DNA of 50,468 nucleotides, taken from positions 1 to 50,468 of the forward strand of contig MWCD01000026.1 of assembly GCA_002069885.1 (NCBI GenBank). The letters run 5' to 3'. Of this stretch, positions 9,103-16,894 are shown one piece after another. Both the position numbers and the translations under genes were made by a program. The stretch is from a bacterium ADurb.Bin236 (GTDB taxonomy: Bacteria > UBP15 > UBA6099). The notes below the pieces were generated by a model. That model ran no database searches, was not told the origin of the DNA, and saw only the letters and a list, made by a program, of their open reading frames with translations. The stretch's first letter is position 1. Each line of letters begins with the position of its first letter.

Positions 9103-9606
9103 TCAGAAGACTTTCGCGGCCTCCTCCTGAAGCTGTTTGTCTATATCCGGTCCGCCGCCGGCGGCGTCGTTGATGATCCTGCGGTTGAAGTAGATATTCT
9201 CGTTTTCGCCTTTGGTTTTTTTGGTGACCTCGAGCATGACATCGAGCAGTTTCTCCAGCTTGCCGGGAAGTTCCGACAGTTTCTCAAGATCAAGTCCGCA
9301 CACGTGAAGATCGTTCTTGAGCCACTGGACGTTGCCCTTGCTGCCGATGACGTTGTTGCGCCAGATGATCGCTCCCTCGTGCTTCGGGCCGAGCACTTTG
9401 AGTTTCCATTTCAACATCGGATTTCCCGACGACTGGGATTTCGTCAGCTCCACCCGGTCCACGACGACCTGATATTTCCCGTCAGGCACGGACTCGAATT
9501 CCCGCTCCTCGACGGGCGCGTTGACGTATTCCTCGTCCCATTGCGCGAGATCGAATTCATCGACCGCGCCAGTTTCTGCTCCGTTTTCATTCCGTTCCTC
9601 GTTCAT
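9103..9606 (-). CDS. DUF669-like phage protein (probable single-strand DNA-binding accessory)
   Basis: It encodes 167 residues. The segment around residues 38-80 (VPDGKYQVVVDRVELTKSQ, then GNPMLKWKLKVLG) matches the pattern of DUF669 proteins, which phages encode next to Sak4-type recombinases and which are thought to bind single-stranded DNA. The N-terminus is very acidic. The start ATG at 9604-9606 follows GGAGG by eight bases, and the gene begins just after the stop of the Sak4-like gene, so the two are translationally coupled. The pairing with a Sak4-like ATPase and a Cas4-like nuclease supports a recombination module. Confidence 0.75.
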   Translation of the reverse strand: MNEERNENGAETGAVDEFDLAQWDEEYVNAPVEEREFESVPDGKYQVVVDRVELTKSQSSGNPMLKWKLKVLGPKHEGAIIWRNNVIGSKGNVQWLKNDLHVCGLDLEKLSELPGKLEKLLDVMLEVTKKTKGENENIYFNRRIINDAAGGGPDIDKQLQEEAAKVF

Positions 9607-9609
9607 TGT

Positions 9610-10380
9610 TTATGCCTCCTTTTTTTCAGATTTGGATTTCGCCGCATCGGGCTTTGCCGGGGTGCTCACCGTCTGCGATGCGGTTTTCTTTTCACCGAAC
9701 GCTTCCACGTATTTGCTGTAATCAAGATCAAAAACTTCCGGCAATCGTCCCGTGCGGTCTCCCGCCTCGTAATAGAGAGACGGCTTGGTGCGGATGACGC
9801 GCCGCTGCGTGAATGTGCCGTCCGTGTTTTTCACGACATCAAGATCGCAGTAGAGGATCATGTCCACCATGCCGAGGACGATCTTCCGCGCCTTTTCCGG
9901 CAATGTCGGCATCATCTTGGTGTATTTGCCAGTGCGCGACTCGATCTCCTTTTCCTGCGCGTGCGAGATCATGAACAGCCCGTATGGCAGCAACGCCAGT
10001 TTGTTCAGCACGCGGTAAAACTCGCTGTTGATCAGTGCCCATCCTTTTCCGTAACCGAGGTCGGACTCATGCTCGATCTTGTGCTTTGTGCAGATGTACT
10101 GGGCGCAGAATCGGTAGGCGTTGTCCACCGTGTCAACGACGATTGTTTTGAAGGGATGCTTTCCTTCTGCTATTTCAGCGCACGCCTGTAGAAATTCATC
10201 CCAATTGCTGATCGGCGTCTGGTACACATTGAGCGAGTTGAGTCCGGCCTCGGTGGCCAGAAATAGCGCGTCCTCCGCGTGAGAACAGAATGAAGATTTC
10301 CCGATTTTCTGCTGCCCCCAGGCGAGGACCGTCAGGTCGCTAAGCAATGTGCGGGGCGGCGTCTTGGTTGTGGGTAACAT
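9610..10380 (-). CDS. Sak4-like RecA-fold ATPase (phage recombinase)
   Basis: A 256-residue P-loop NTPase. Walker A is WGQQKIGKSSF near residues 21-31, and Walker B is TIVVDTVDNAYRF near 85-97. The remainder follows the AAA_24/Sak4 pattern, including the sensor-like LPYGLFMISHAQE. Sak4 proteins are shortened RecA relatives that promote annealing or strand exchange together with a single-strand DNA-binding protein. The last ~30 residues form a Lys/Ala-rich tail. It lies directly before the DUF669-like gene and after the PD-(D/E)XK nuclease, the order common in phage recombination cassettes. Confidence 0.82.
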   Translation of the reverse strand: MLPTTKTPPRTLLSDLTVLAWGQQKIGKSSFCSHAEDALFLATEAGLNSLNVYQTPISNWDEFLQACAEIAEGKHPFKTIVVDTVDNAYRFCAQYICTKHKIEHESDLGYGKGWALINSEFYRVLNKLALLPYGLFMISHAQEKEIESRTGKYTKMMPTLPEKARKIVLGMVDMILYCDLDVVKNTDGTFTQRRVIRTKPSLYYEAGDRTGRLPEVFDLDYSKYVEAFGEKKTASQTVSTPAKPDAAKSKSEKKEA

Positions 10381-10409
10381 GCGTTTTTATCCTTTCTGGC
10401 CACACAGGC

Positions 10410-11456
10410 CTAAAAAACTGGTTTCGTCTCCACGCCAGAGCCGCTCAATTCGGAATGAGGCGGCGCGACGCGATAGAGATTTTCAATGACGTTGGGGTTC
10501 TCGCCCGAGCGGCAGATGGGGAAAAATCTACAGGGGCGATGATAGTTGAAACAGTAATCCGGGTTCAGATACCATTTCCCCGTGCGCCGCGCAAGAAGCA
10601 ACTGCTGGCACAACTCCCAAATCTCAGAATTGAGCACATCGAACTGTTCGCGGGAAATGATGAGAAGCTCGCGATGGAACATATCGTCTTCGGCATATTT
10701 CGCAGCGAGCCGCGTTTGAAAATCATCGTCGGACTCCGGCAACTGCTGCTTTGCGGATGATTTGCCGGTTTTGGATTTTGCTATAAGCGCCGCCCGGCGC
10801 TCTTCGAATTCGGCCTCGGTTTCGCCCTTGCTTTGCTTGATCTGCGCTTTGCCGACGACGTTGTACATAATGCCCGCGATGCGGATGTTCAGGAATTTCT
10901 CTATGTAGTGGGAATACAAAACAATTTGAAAATCCATTGGCAACCGCTCGATGTAATTACCGTCGATGGCCGATGCGCTCTTGTGCTCGATGAGATAGTG
11001 CTTGCCGTCCTTTAGAATGATGCCGTCTACCTTGCCGCGCATGATGAATGTCCGGCTCGGACAGTCGGTGTCGGGGTTGATGATCTGGCTTTCAAATTCT
11101 TTCTCAACCGCGACGACGTCGAAACCTTCCGAGGGATACCGCTTCACATACCCCAGAAACATCGCACGGGCGAGATGCCACATCTTCCGCTGACGGTCAT
11201 CATGAACCCTGCCGGGGCAGGCGCCGTCGATGTATTCGAGGACGCTGTTTACGGCTTGCTCCACGGGGACGGACATGTCGCGCCCGTACCACCGCTCCAT
11301 GCTCCCGTGAAAAATGGTTCCGAGAGCCTGTGCTTCCGAGTCCTCGTCAATCGGCGCAAGATGCCGGTTATATCTCAGGTCGTACATTCTCCGGCAGTTG
11401 CGAAACGTCTTGATGCTCGAGTAGGTGAGAACTTCCCGGTCTCTGTCGTTTTGCAT
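10410..11456 (-). CDS. PD-(D/E)XK exonuclease, Cas4/RecB-like, with probable Fe-S cluster
   Basis: A 348-residue nuclease. The N-terminus has the RecB-family opening YSSIKTFRNCRRMYDLRY; the catalytic core shows GTIFHGSMERW, then MRGKVDGIIL and YLIEHKSAS (motifs D and E-x-K). The C-terminus has spaced cysteines in DYCFNYHRPCRFFPICRSG that, with the N-terminal Cys of NCRRM, match the four-cysteine iron-sulfur binding pattern of Cas4/AddB-type nucleases. It likely makes recombinogenic ends for the Sak4/DUF669 pair. AGGAGGG precedes the ATG at 11456. Confidence 0.85.
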   Translation of the reverse strand: MQNDRDREVLTYSSIKTFRNCRRMYDLRYNRHLAPIDEDSEAQALGTIFHGSMERWYGRDMSVPVEQAVNSVLEYIDGACPGRVHDDRQRKMWHLARAMFLGYVKRYPSEGFDVVAVEKEFESQIINPDTDCPSRTFIMRGKVDGIILKDGKHYLIEHKSASAIDGNYIERLPMDFQIVLYSHYIEKFLNIRIAGIMYNVVGKAQIKQSKGETEAEFEERRAALIAKSKTGKSSAKQQLPESDDDFQTRLAAKYAEDDMFHRELLIISREQFDVLNSEIWELCQQLLLARRTGKWYLNPDYCFNYHRPCRFFPICRSGENPNVIENLYRVAPPHSELSGSGVETKPVF

Positions 11457-11475
11457 CTTCCAACCCTCCTTTCTT

Positions 11476-11760
11476 TCAGTCGTTGATGTAAATTTGAAGA
11501 TTGCGCTGTGTGAAAATGCGTCTGATTCTTACGATGTCGCGCAGGAACGTCGTGTGGCTTATTCCCGCCTGTTCGTAGATTTCATGCTTGGGCGCGCCCT
11601 GCGCGATGAGGCGGCATATCAGCATGAGCCGCGGAGGAAGCGCGCGAACCGCCTTGTCGACGTCGATTCGCATCTGGATGTCGTTTTCTGTGGGGAAAGG
11701 ACAGGTGCCGTAGATTCCACCGGCGTCTTCGTTTGTCAGGATTTCTGCTGTCTTGTTCAT
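11476..11760 (-). CDS. Small helix-turn-helix regulator, sigma-70 region 4-like
   Basis: A 94-residue protein from ATG 11758-11760 (MNKTAEILTNEDAGG). The C-terminal half reads like sigma region 4 or a related HTH: ALPPRLMLICRLIAQGAPKH, then a recognition-helix segment (AGISHTTFLRDIVRIRRIF). A longer frame reaching 11838 would run into the inverted-repeat block and has no ribosome site, so the shorter start is preferred. As the first gene of the minus-strand operon, it may control transcription of the whole module. It lacks region 2 and so could not replace a full sigma factor. Confidence 0.7.
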   Translation of the reverse strand: MNKTAEILTNEDAGGIYGTCPFPTENDIQMRIDVDKAVRALPPRLMLICRLIAQGAPKHEIYEQAGISHTTFLRDIVRIRRIFTQRNLQIYIND

Positions 11761-12165
11761 TGATCCGCTCGCCTCGTTTTTTTGTGCCTCTATCTGGTAA
11801 AGGCCCTTTTGGGGGTGCCCAAGGCGACAGGTTTTCAAAATAAATATTTCGGGGGTGGGAAAAGCCCGGATTCGGGGTGGTTGGGGATATTAAAGGTTCG
11901 CGCGTGTACCTTAATAAAAGAAAAAGCGCAGACCGGGACACGGCATCATCCCGACCGGCGCTCAATAATATTTTTTCAAAAGTTGTCGCCTCAGGCCATA
12001 TCAAAAGGGCCTTTACCAGATAGAAGGTGTTTTTCGGAACGCCCGGATATGATCCCGCATATCGGTAGGGACACCGGGGCCAGACATCTGAAATTAACTG
12101 AAAATTGGCTTGAGGTTAATCCGGTTCAGAGGCAACCTCACCCCTGACAAAAAAGGGGGGATTGC
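11761..12165. other. Divergent intergenic region between HTH gene and integrase
   Basis: These 405 bases separate the minus-strand operon from the plus-strand integrase. They contain the 232-bp inverted-repeat block (11791-12022), two internal hairpin candidates (around 11886-11915 and 11934-11959), and a small inverted repeat GATATG-N6-CATATC at 12046-12063 that could be an operator. A GGGGGG run lies eight bases before the integrase ATG. No reading frame is convincing. Promoters for both operons must lie here, though no consensus pair stands out. Confidence 0.6.
11791..12022. repeat. 232-bp block bounded by perfect 20-bp inverted repeats (MITE-like)
   Basis: The left arm TATCTGGTAAAGGCCCTTTT (11791-11810) is repeated exactly, inverted, at 12003-12022. 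Similarity continues imperfectly inward: GGCGACA is shared in both arms about 30 bases from the ends, followed by an A/T-rich stretch. Both ends begin with TA, so the outer TA could be a target duplication of the kind made by IS630/Tc1-mariner transposases. No transposase is encoded inside. The alternative is a symmetric regulatory region with one operator half for each divergent operon. Confidence 0.7.
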
Positions 12166-13290
12166 ATGGAACCGGAAAAGCACAAAATCGTGGCATACAA
12201 CATCGTCAAAATCGGGCATTACGCGCACGGCCATCAGTACGCCGTCCGGCTCAAGCTGGACAACGGCGAGCTGATTACGAAACGCCTGCCCGGACTGTTC
12301 CCGACAAAAAACAATTTTAATGAAGAACCGATGGAACTCCAGAACAAGGCGCATCTGGCCGTATTCAATCTTCTCCAGAGCCTCCATGACGAGGGCCCGC
12401 GCCCAAGTGGGAAATATAAGACGTGCCGAGAGGCCATGTCGGCATACGAGGAATGGCACGGGCTGAATCGGAGATGCGACAAGAGGAAATTTCATTACCT
12501 GTGCAAGAAGTTCTACGACCACTACGGCGACTCCCCAATCACAGATATCAACGATGTCACCGCGCAGGAATTCATCGAGAAGCTGATCGACCACCCATAC
12601 GGATACGACACCGTCCGGCTCGTCATCACGACGGCGTCAGGGATGATTGCGTGGCTGAAGGATGAGCGGCTCTGGCCGGGACTGAATCCGTTCAGCACGC
12701 TTTTGAAACGATACGCGAACCGATTCCTGCCGGAGGAGCCGGAGAATCCCCGATTCGAGGAGATGGAATGGGAGGTAATCATGCGGGCGGCGTCCGCGCC
12801 GGAATATAGGACTGCGAGGATTTTTATTGAAGTGGCCAGATGCACGGGGTTGAGACCGTCAGAGATTTGTCGCCTCGATATGAAACACATCGACCGCCAG
12901 AAGTGCTCATGGACGGTGTTCGTTACGAAAAAGGCGGGACGCCCGATGTACCGGAAAATCGCGGTGCCCCAGCACATAATCACTTTCCTCGACAACGAGG
13001 AGATAACAGGTGCGCTACCGTTGGTTGAAATAACGGTCGCACGACAGATACGCAAACTGAGCGCCGAGACGAGCATCAAGTTCACGGCAAAGACCTTCCG
13101 CAAGGATTTTGCCTGCCGCATGGAAGAGGCCGGAGCGGACGAGAGCATCATCAACGTCCACCAGTGGCGCGGACAGACCGGAACGCTGTACAAGAACTAC
13201 ATCAAGTTCCCGGACAGGGCGGTGAAGCTGTGCAGGCCGTATATCAATCTGATGTTCGGAGAAAAGACGCGGCTGGTGCGGGCGATATAA
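12166..13290 (+). CDS. Tyrosine recombinase / phage integrase
   Basis: A 374-residue site-specific recombinase. The first ~90 residues resemble an arm-binding region, a SAM-like core-binding domain follows (about 85-190), and the catalytic domain occupies the C-terminal half. The first catalytic Arg is in CTGLRPSEIC; the second box is AKTFRKDFACRM, where Lys replaces the usual His of HxxR; the later His/Trp box is VHQWRGQTG, and the nucleophile is the Tyr of LYKNYIKF. The His-to-Lys change is known among active family members. It probably integrates and excises the element. It points right, toward the AT-rich island, but no duplicated attachment core is visible in the window. Confidence 0.9.
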   Translation: MEPEKHKIVAYNIVKIGHYAHGHQYAVRLKLDNGELITKRLPGLFPTKNNFNEEPMELQNKAHLAVFNLLQSLHDEGPRPSGKYKTCREAMSAYEEWHGLNRRCDKRKFHYLCKKFYDHYGDSPITDINDVTAQEFIEKLIDHPYGYDTVRLVITTASGMIAWLKDERLWPGLNPFSTLLKRYANRFLPEEPENPRFEEMEWEVIMRAASAPEYRTARIFIEVARCTGLRPSEICRLDMKHIDRQKCSWTVFVTKKAGRPMYRKIAVPQHIITFLDNEEITGALPLVEITVARQIRKLSAETSIKFTAKTFRKDFACRMEEAGADESIINVHQWRGQTGTLYKNYIKFPDRAVKLCRPYINLMFGEKTRLVRAI

Positions 13291-13299
13291 ACCTAATCC

Positions 13300-13530
13300 C
13301 TACAACCGATTGCTGGATTGCTTATCCTTGAGTTGTTGGTCGTTTGCAACATAATTCTTCTCCCATGTATCAGGATATTCTTTTATAGCACCACACTTCG
13401 TACATTTAAAAAATGTTGTGGATACTGTCTCTTCGCGATCTTTACCACGGCTGTTAGTGGTTCTGATTTTAACATTCCAACTACCCTTTTTAGCGGTAGC
13501 CACATATTTGTGCGTACATTGTTTTTTCAT
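13300..13530 (-). CDS. Small possible zinc-ribbon protein (76 aa)
   Basis: It encodes 76 residues starting MKKQCTHKYVATAKKGSW. A CTKC pair at about 43-46 and Cys5/His7 near the start could make a four-ligand zinc ribbon. The protein is basic and ends in a Gln/Lys/Ser-rich tail. No family is recognised. AAGGAAA lies about 12 bases before the ATG. The stop is only 10 bases from the integrase stop (convergent), so it may belong to either the element or the island; its lower G+C is like the island. Confidence 0.5.
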   Translation of the reverse strand: MKKQCTHKYVATAKKGSWNVKIRTTNSRGKDREETVSTTFFKCTKCGAIKEYPDTWEKNYVANDQQLKDKQSSNRL

Positions 13531-13560
13531 TCATATTGTTTCCTTTGACGATGTTCCAAT

Positions 13561-14112
13561 TCATATATGCTTGTCGTCATTCAAATTATTATGTATTTTT
13601 CCAATCTCAAGCAAAGAATCAACACCTAACGTACCTGCACCCATGTATTGAACAAGACTTTCGAGCGCCTCAGTTATTCGTTTTTGTTCACTCTCCGACA
13701 TTTTGCCCAGCGCCGTATTCAGCGGGCGTTTCAAGGGATAAGGCATTTTTTCAGCGAGTTCCCTGCCTTTTTCAGTAGGTACGATATGTATAAATCTACG
13801 ATCATTTTTATCGCGATGACGTTGAAGAAGTTCTTTACTCTCAAGTCGATCCACTATACCGATGATTGTGCTTGCGTCCAATGATATCCGGTTTGCTATT
13901 TCTGTTGCCGTAATGGATTCTTTTTCAACAACAGCAAGAAGACAGGCAAGTTGAGGCCCCGTTATGCCATACTCGGCAGCAAGCAATCTTGAATGAATGT
14001 CAACGGCACGTATTATTCGCCTGAGAGCAAAGAGGATTCTTCTGCCAAAATCACTTTCAACCTGATAGCTTTCCGAGGCGCTCTTAATATTTGCGATGCT
14101 TTGCTTTTTCAT
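13561..14112 (-). CDS. MarR-family transcriptional regulator
   Basis: A winged-helix regulator of 183 residues from ATG 14110-14112; GGGAG lies about 12 bases upstream. The winged helix reads ITGPQLACLLAVVEKESITA, then the recognition helix LDASTIIGIVDRLESKEL and the wing RDKNDRRFIHIVPTEKG. MarR proteins bind palindromes as dimers and usually release DNA on binding a small molecule. It is divergent from the island operon, and an inverted repeat overlaps the island promoter, so it is the likely local regulator. A TTGAAA / TATAGA pair with a 19-base gap on the minus strand may be its own promoter. Confidence 0.88.
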   Translation of the reverse strand: MKKQSIANIKSASESYQVESDFGRRILFALRRIIRAVDIHSRLLAAEYGITGPQLACLLAVVEKESITATEIANRISLDASTIIGIVDRLESKELLQRHRDKNDRRFIHIVPTEKGRELAEKMPYPLKRPLNTALGKMSESEQKRITEALESLVQYMGAGTLGVDSLLEIGKIHNNLNDDKHI

Positions 14113-14203
14113 TGTTTTTATTTCTCCCAACCTAAAATTCAAATTCTATAGGTTCAGCTTACACTTTTTTTTCAATGCGAATCATACATTCCGCGATTCA
14201 ACA

Positions 14204-14245
14204 TTGACGACTGCCACTCCAATGATTATAATTACTACTATTGGA
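14204..14245 (+). promoter_or_regulatory. Near-consensus sigma-70 promoter with overlapping inverted repeat
   Basis: TTGACG (14204-14209) and TATAAT (14227-14232) are separated by exactly 17 bases. An inverted repeat TCCAAT (14218-14223) and ATTGGA (14240-14245) brackets the -10 box and predicted start, where a bound repressor would block RNA polymerase. The predicted start near 14239 leaves a leader of about 96 bases before the receiver-like gene. The divergent MarR gene makes MarR the probable ligand of the repeat. Confidence 0.7.
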
Positions 14246-14334
14246 ATAGCAATAGGTTGTGAAGGATTGCTTGCCCAAAAAGTCATAAATGAAGACTTTT
14301 AAGTTCGAATACCTTCACGAAAAAAGAGAGCTAC

Positions 14335-14751
14335 ATGAATATGGACTCAGACAATATATTGGTCCTTCAGAATAAATGTGAGACAAGCGATTCAATTTGC
14401 ATTGAGCTTGAAAATGCCGGTTTTACTGTTATTTCGGCGACCGATATGGGGAAGGCATTACAACAGGTTGTTGATGTTAAACCTGATGTTGTAATCTTAC
14501 ACGTGGATCACCCCAAAACAGGAGGGATTGAAATCTGTAGGGCTATTGTCCAAGACAATAGTGTACATAGCCATGTCATAGTTATATCCAGCAAAAACGA
14601 CCTCCAAACAATGCTTTCATACTTTATTGCTGGGGCTAATAGATTTCTTTCAAAGCCTTTCCATGTTAATGACTTACTTTGCGAGATCAATAATGCTATA
14701 CGTAAAAAGAAGATGTCATCAGTTCAAATGTATAACGCCGCGCACGATTGA
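14335..14751 (+). CDS. Degenerate response-regulator receiver protein
   Basis: A 138-residue protein with the receiver fold (CheY-like) and no output domain. The phosphorylation site is broken: the position of the acceptor Asp is His56 (VVILHVDHP), and the acidic pair expected after the first strand is Gln12-Asn13 (LVLQNK). The conserved Lys of the last loop remains (LSKPF, Lys107). It cannot be phosphorylated in the usual way and probably acts as a constitutive or ligand-sensing adaptor. It is the first gene after the island promoter, 27 bases before the PRC-barrel gene. An AAAGAGAG element lies upstream of the start. Confidence 0.82.
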   Translation: MNMDSDNILVLQNKCETSDSICIELENAGFTVISATDMGKALQQVVDVKPDVVILHVDHPKTGGIEICRAIVQDNSVHSHVIVISSKNDLQTMLSYFIAGANRFLSKPFHVNDLLCEINNAIRKKKMSSVQMYNAAHD

Positions 14752-14778
14752 GAATTATATAGGAAAAAGAGGTGAACC

Positions 14779-15420
14779 ATGCTTATCAGCCTGAAAAGCA
14801 TTCTGAATTATACCATTAACGCAACCGATGGAATGATTGGTCGAATAAGAGATATCTATTTCTACGACGACTCTTGGTTTGTGAAGTTTTTTGTGGTGGA
14901 AATCGGGACTATTTTCCGAAGCCACAAAGTGTTGATACCACCGGCGCAGTCTGATCGAGTGGATCACATGGAAAAAACTGTTAATGTTGAACTGAACAAG
15001 GACGACATTAGACAATCTCCAAAAGCAATTTTGCATAAACCTGTTTCAGTTGCATTGAAGGAACAATTTACCGCTTACAATAAAAAACTCCACCTCAGGG
15101 GTTACCATGGCGCAACCGTGGATAATATTGTCTCATTTCCTTCATTCCAGACCGATCCGAATCTTCGAAGCGTTCGGGAAGTTATCGGATATCATGTTCA
15201 ATCATTTAGCGGCCCTGCCGGGCGTCTTTTGGATTTGTCTGCTTACGAAGAAGGTTGGAATATTAGGTATCTTGTGATTGGTATAAATAGATTTTTTCAT
15301 AACAGAAAAGTGATGATTGCTCCCCAGATGGCACAACGCATTATATGGGAAGGAAAAAGGATAGAGATCGAAGCGGGAAGTGATGAAATTTACAACAGCC
15401 CTGAACGTGACAATAATTGA
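14779..15420 (+). CDS. Double PRC-barrel domain protein
   Basis: It encodes 213 residues with two PRC-barrel units. The first is residues 1-90 (LISLKSILNYTINATDGMIG, then YFYDDSWFVKFFVVE), the second about 110-200 (EVIGYHVQSFSGPAGRLLDL, then WNIRYLVIGI). PRC barrels occur in photosynthetic reaction centre H subunits, RimM and many stress proteins of unknown role. There is no signal peptide or membrane segment. It lies between the receiver-like gene and citrate synthase, with an AAAAGAGGTG ribosome site. Confidence 0.85.
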   Translation: MLISLKSILNYTINATDGMIGRIRDIYFYDDSWFVKFFVVEIGTIFRSHKVLIPPAQSDRVDHMEKTVNVELNKDDIRQSPKAILHKPVSVALKEQFTAYNKKLHLRGYHGATVDNIVSFPSFQTDPNLRSVREVIGYHVQSFSGPAGRLLDLSAYEEGWNIRYLVIGINRFFHNRKVMIAPQMAQRIIWEGKRIEIEAGSDEIYNSPERDNN

Positions 15421-15478
15421 TAACTACATGGAAACGAATCGCAAATTCAAAATATCGCGCTGTTAAAGGAGATAATTT

Positions 15479-16894
15479 ATGAGCGATAGAACAGATAAAA
15501 TATCAATTCTTATACGAGACGCAGCTAAGAAAGCAATGGAGGACAATGACTCATCAATAGACCAAGTGAAAACAACCACGGTCGAATGGCCTGTAAGTTG
15601 TACTGTCGGGCCCGGACTTGAGGGAGCAATAGCCTGTGAGACAAAAATTGGTTACGTGAACGGCTCGAAAGGTCAGTTGATATATCGTGGATATGATATT
15701 TTCGACCTTTGTGAAAATTCTTCATTCGAGGAGGTCACATACCTGCTTCTTTATGGAAGAATGCCGTCCGAGAAGCAAACAATCAAATTCAAGAATAAGC
15801 TGTTCAAGTACATGTATATTCCTGAAACTACACGACTTCTGACTAGTTTCCAAATTGAAGAAATGGACACGATGGCTTCACTACGGTTTGGCATCAGTTT
15901 GCTTAGACTCACAAACATACGCAAGAAAAAAACTGACGGATTTCCAGAAACATCAGTTCTGATAGGAACTGACGAAGATTCAATCCCCATGGAAACGCCA
16001 CCGATAGGAGAAGAGCATGCCATTTATGAATTTGATGAGATGTCGACGGATTCTGGAAAAAATGACGCTGTGCGGCATAAGTCGGAACGCGCAGAAACAT
16101 GCTGCAGACTGATATCCGGTGTCGCTTCTCTGACAGCGGCAATAGCGAGAATAAGAAGTGGGCATCTACCCCTTGAACCGATCCCTGAACTGAGTCATGC
16201 GGGAAACTTGATTTACATGATGACTGGAAAAAAGCCGACTCCTGACGAAGAGCGCGTCATGGATGTTTGTCTGATACTCCATGCGGATCATGGTATGAAC
16301 GCGAGCACTTTCGCCGCACTAGTTGTGGCCTCAACGCTTGCAGACATATATTTTTCTGTCGGGTCTGGAATAGGTGCGCTAAGCGGGCAGTTGCACGGAG
16401 GCGCCAATCAAAAGGCATACGCAATGTTGAAGGAAATCGGCGGACCAGACAATGTCAAATCCTGGTATAAAAAAGCTTGTTCGGAAAAGAGAAAAATCAT
16501 GGGTGTCGGACACAGGGTTTATAAAACACATGATCCGAGAGCGCTTATACTTGACCCGCTTGCTGGTTATTTGGCGAAAAAAGATAAGAAAATTAACGTA
16601 TTGTACGAAACATCAAAGATTCTTGAAAAACATGTATGTTGCACGCTCGGAGCCGAAAAGGGACATTTTCCTAACGTGGACTATTATTCAGGTCTTGTCT
16701 ACAAATCTCTTGGAATTCCCAATGATCTTTTTACTCCCATATTCGCGGTCAGCAGAGTTTCAGGCTGGACAGCGAGAGTAATGGAATATCTTGAAAATAA
16801 CCGCATATTCCGGCCGCGTGCAATTTATACAGGCCCCTTTTGCAAAAGAATAATAAAAACAAGGGGATTTAATGGAGGCGTGAATGAAAAGTGA
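15479..16894 (+). CDS. Citrate synthase with an unusual internal insertion
   Basis: A 471-residue citrate/2-methylcitrate synthase; most bacterial single-subunit relatives have about 370-430 residues. It condenses acetyl-CoA with oxaloacetate. Catalytic residues are present: His306 (QLHGGAN), His345 (GVGHRVY) and Asp401 (NVDYYSG), with LHADHGMNAST at 268-277. Residues ~150-205 form a charged, Asp/Glu/Lys-rich insertion not seen in ordinary enzymes, and the first ~40 residues are an extra hydrophilic tail. Its location among ion transporters, not with other TCA genes, is odd. It could supply 2-oxoglutarate for glutamate. The stop overlaps the MscS start by 11 bases. Confidence 0.9.
   Translation: MSDRTDKISILIRDAAKKAMEDNDSSIDQVKTTTVEWPVSCTVGPGLEGAIACETKIGYVNGSKGQLIYRGYDIFDLCENSSFEEVTYLLLYGRMPSEKQTIKFKNKLFKYMYIPETTRLLTSFQIEEMDTMASLRFGISLLRLTNIRKKKTDGFPETSVLIGTDEDSIPMETPPIGEEHAIYEFDEMSTDSGKNDAVRHKSERAETCCRLISGVASLTAAIARIRSGHLPLEPIPELSHAGNLIYMMTGKKPTPDEERVMDVCLILHADHGMNASTFAALVVASTLADIYFSVGSGIGALSGQLHGGANQKAYAMLKEIGGPDNVKSWYKKACSEKRKIMGVGHRVYKTHDPRALILDPLAGYLAKKDKKINVLYETSKILEKHVCCTLGAEKGHFPNVDYYSGLVYKSLGIPNDLFTPIFAVSRVSGWTARVMEYLENNRIFRPRAIYTGPFCKRIIKTRGFNGGVNEK

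Noticed and set aside
9304-10191. 295-codon plus-strand frame over the DUF669 and Sak4 genes
   Set aside because: It spans two recognised minus-strand genes and reads as low-complexity His/Arg/Phe text.
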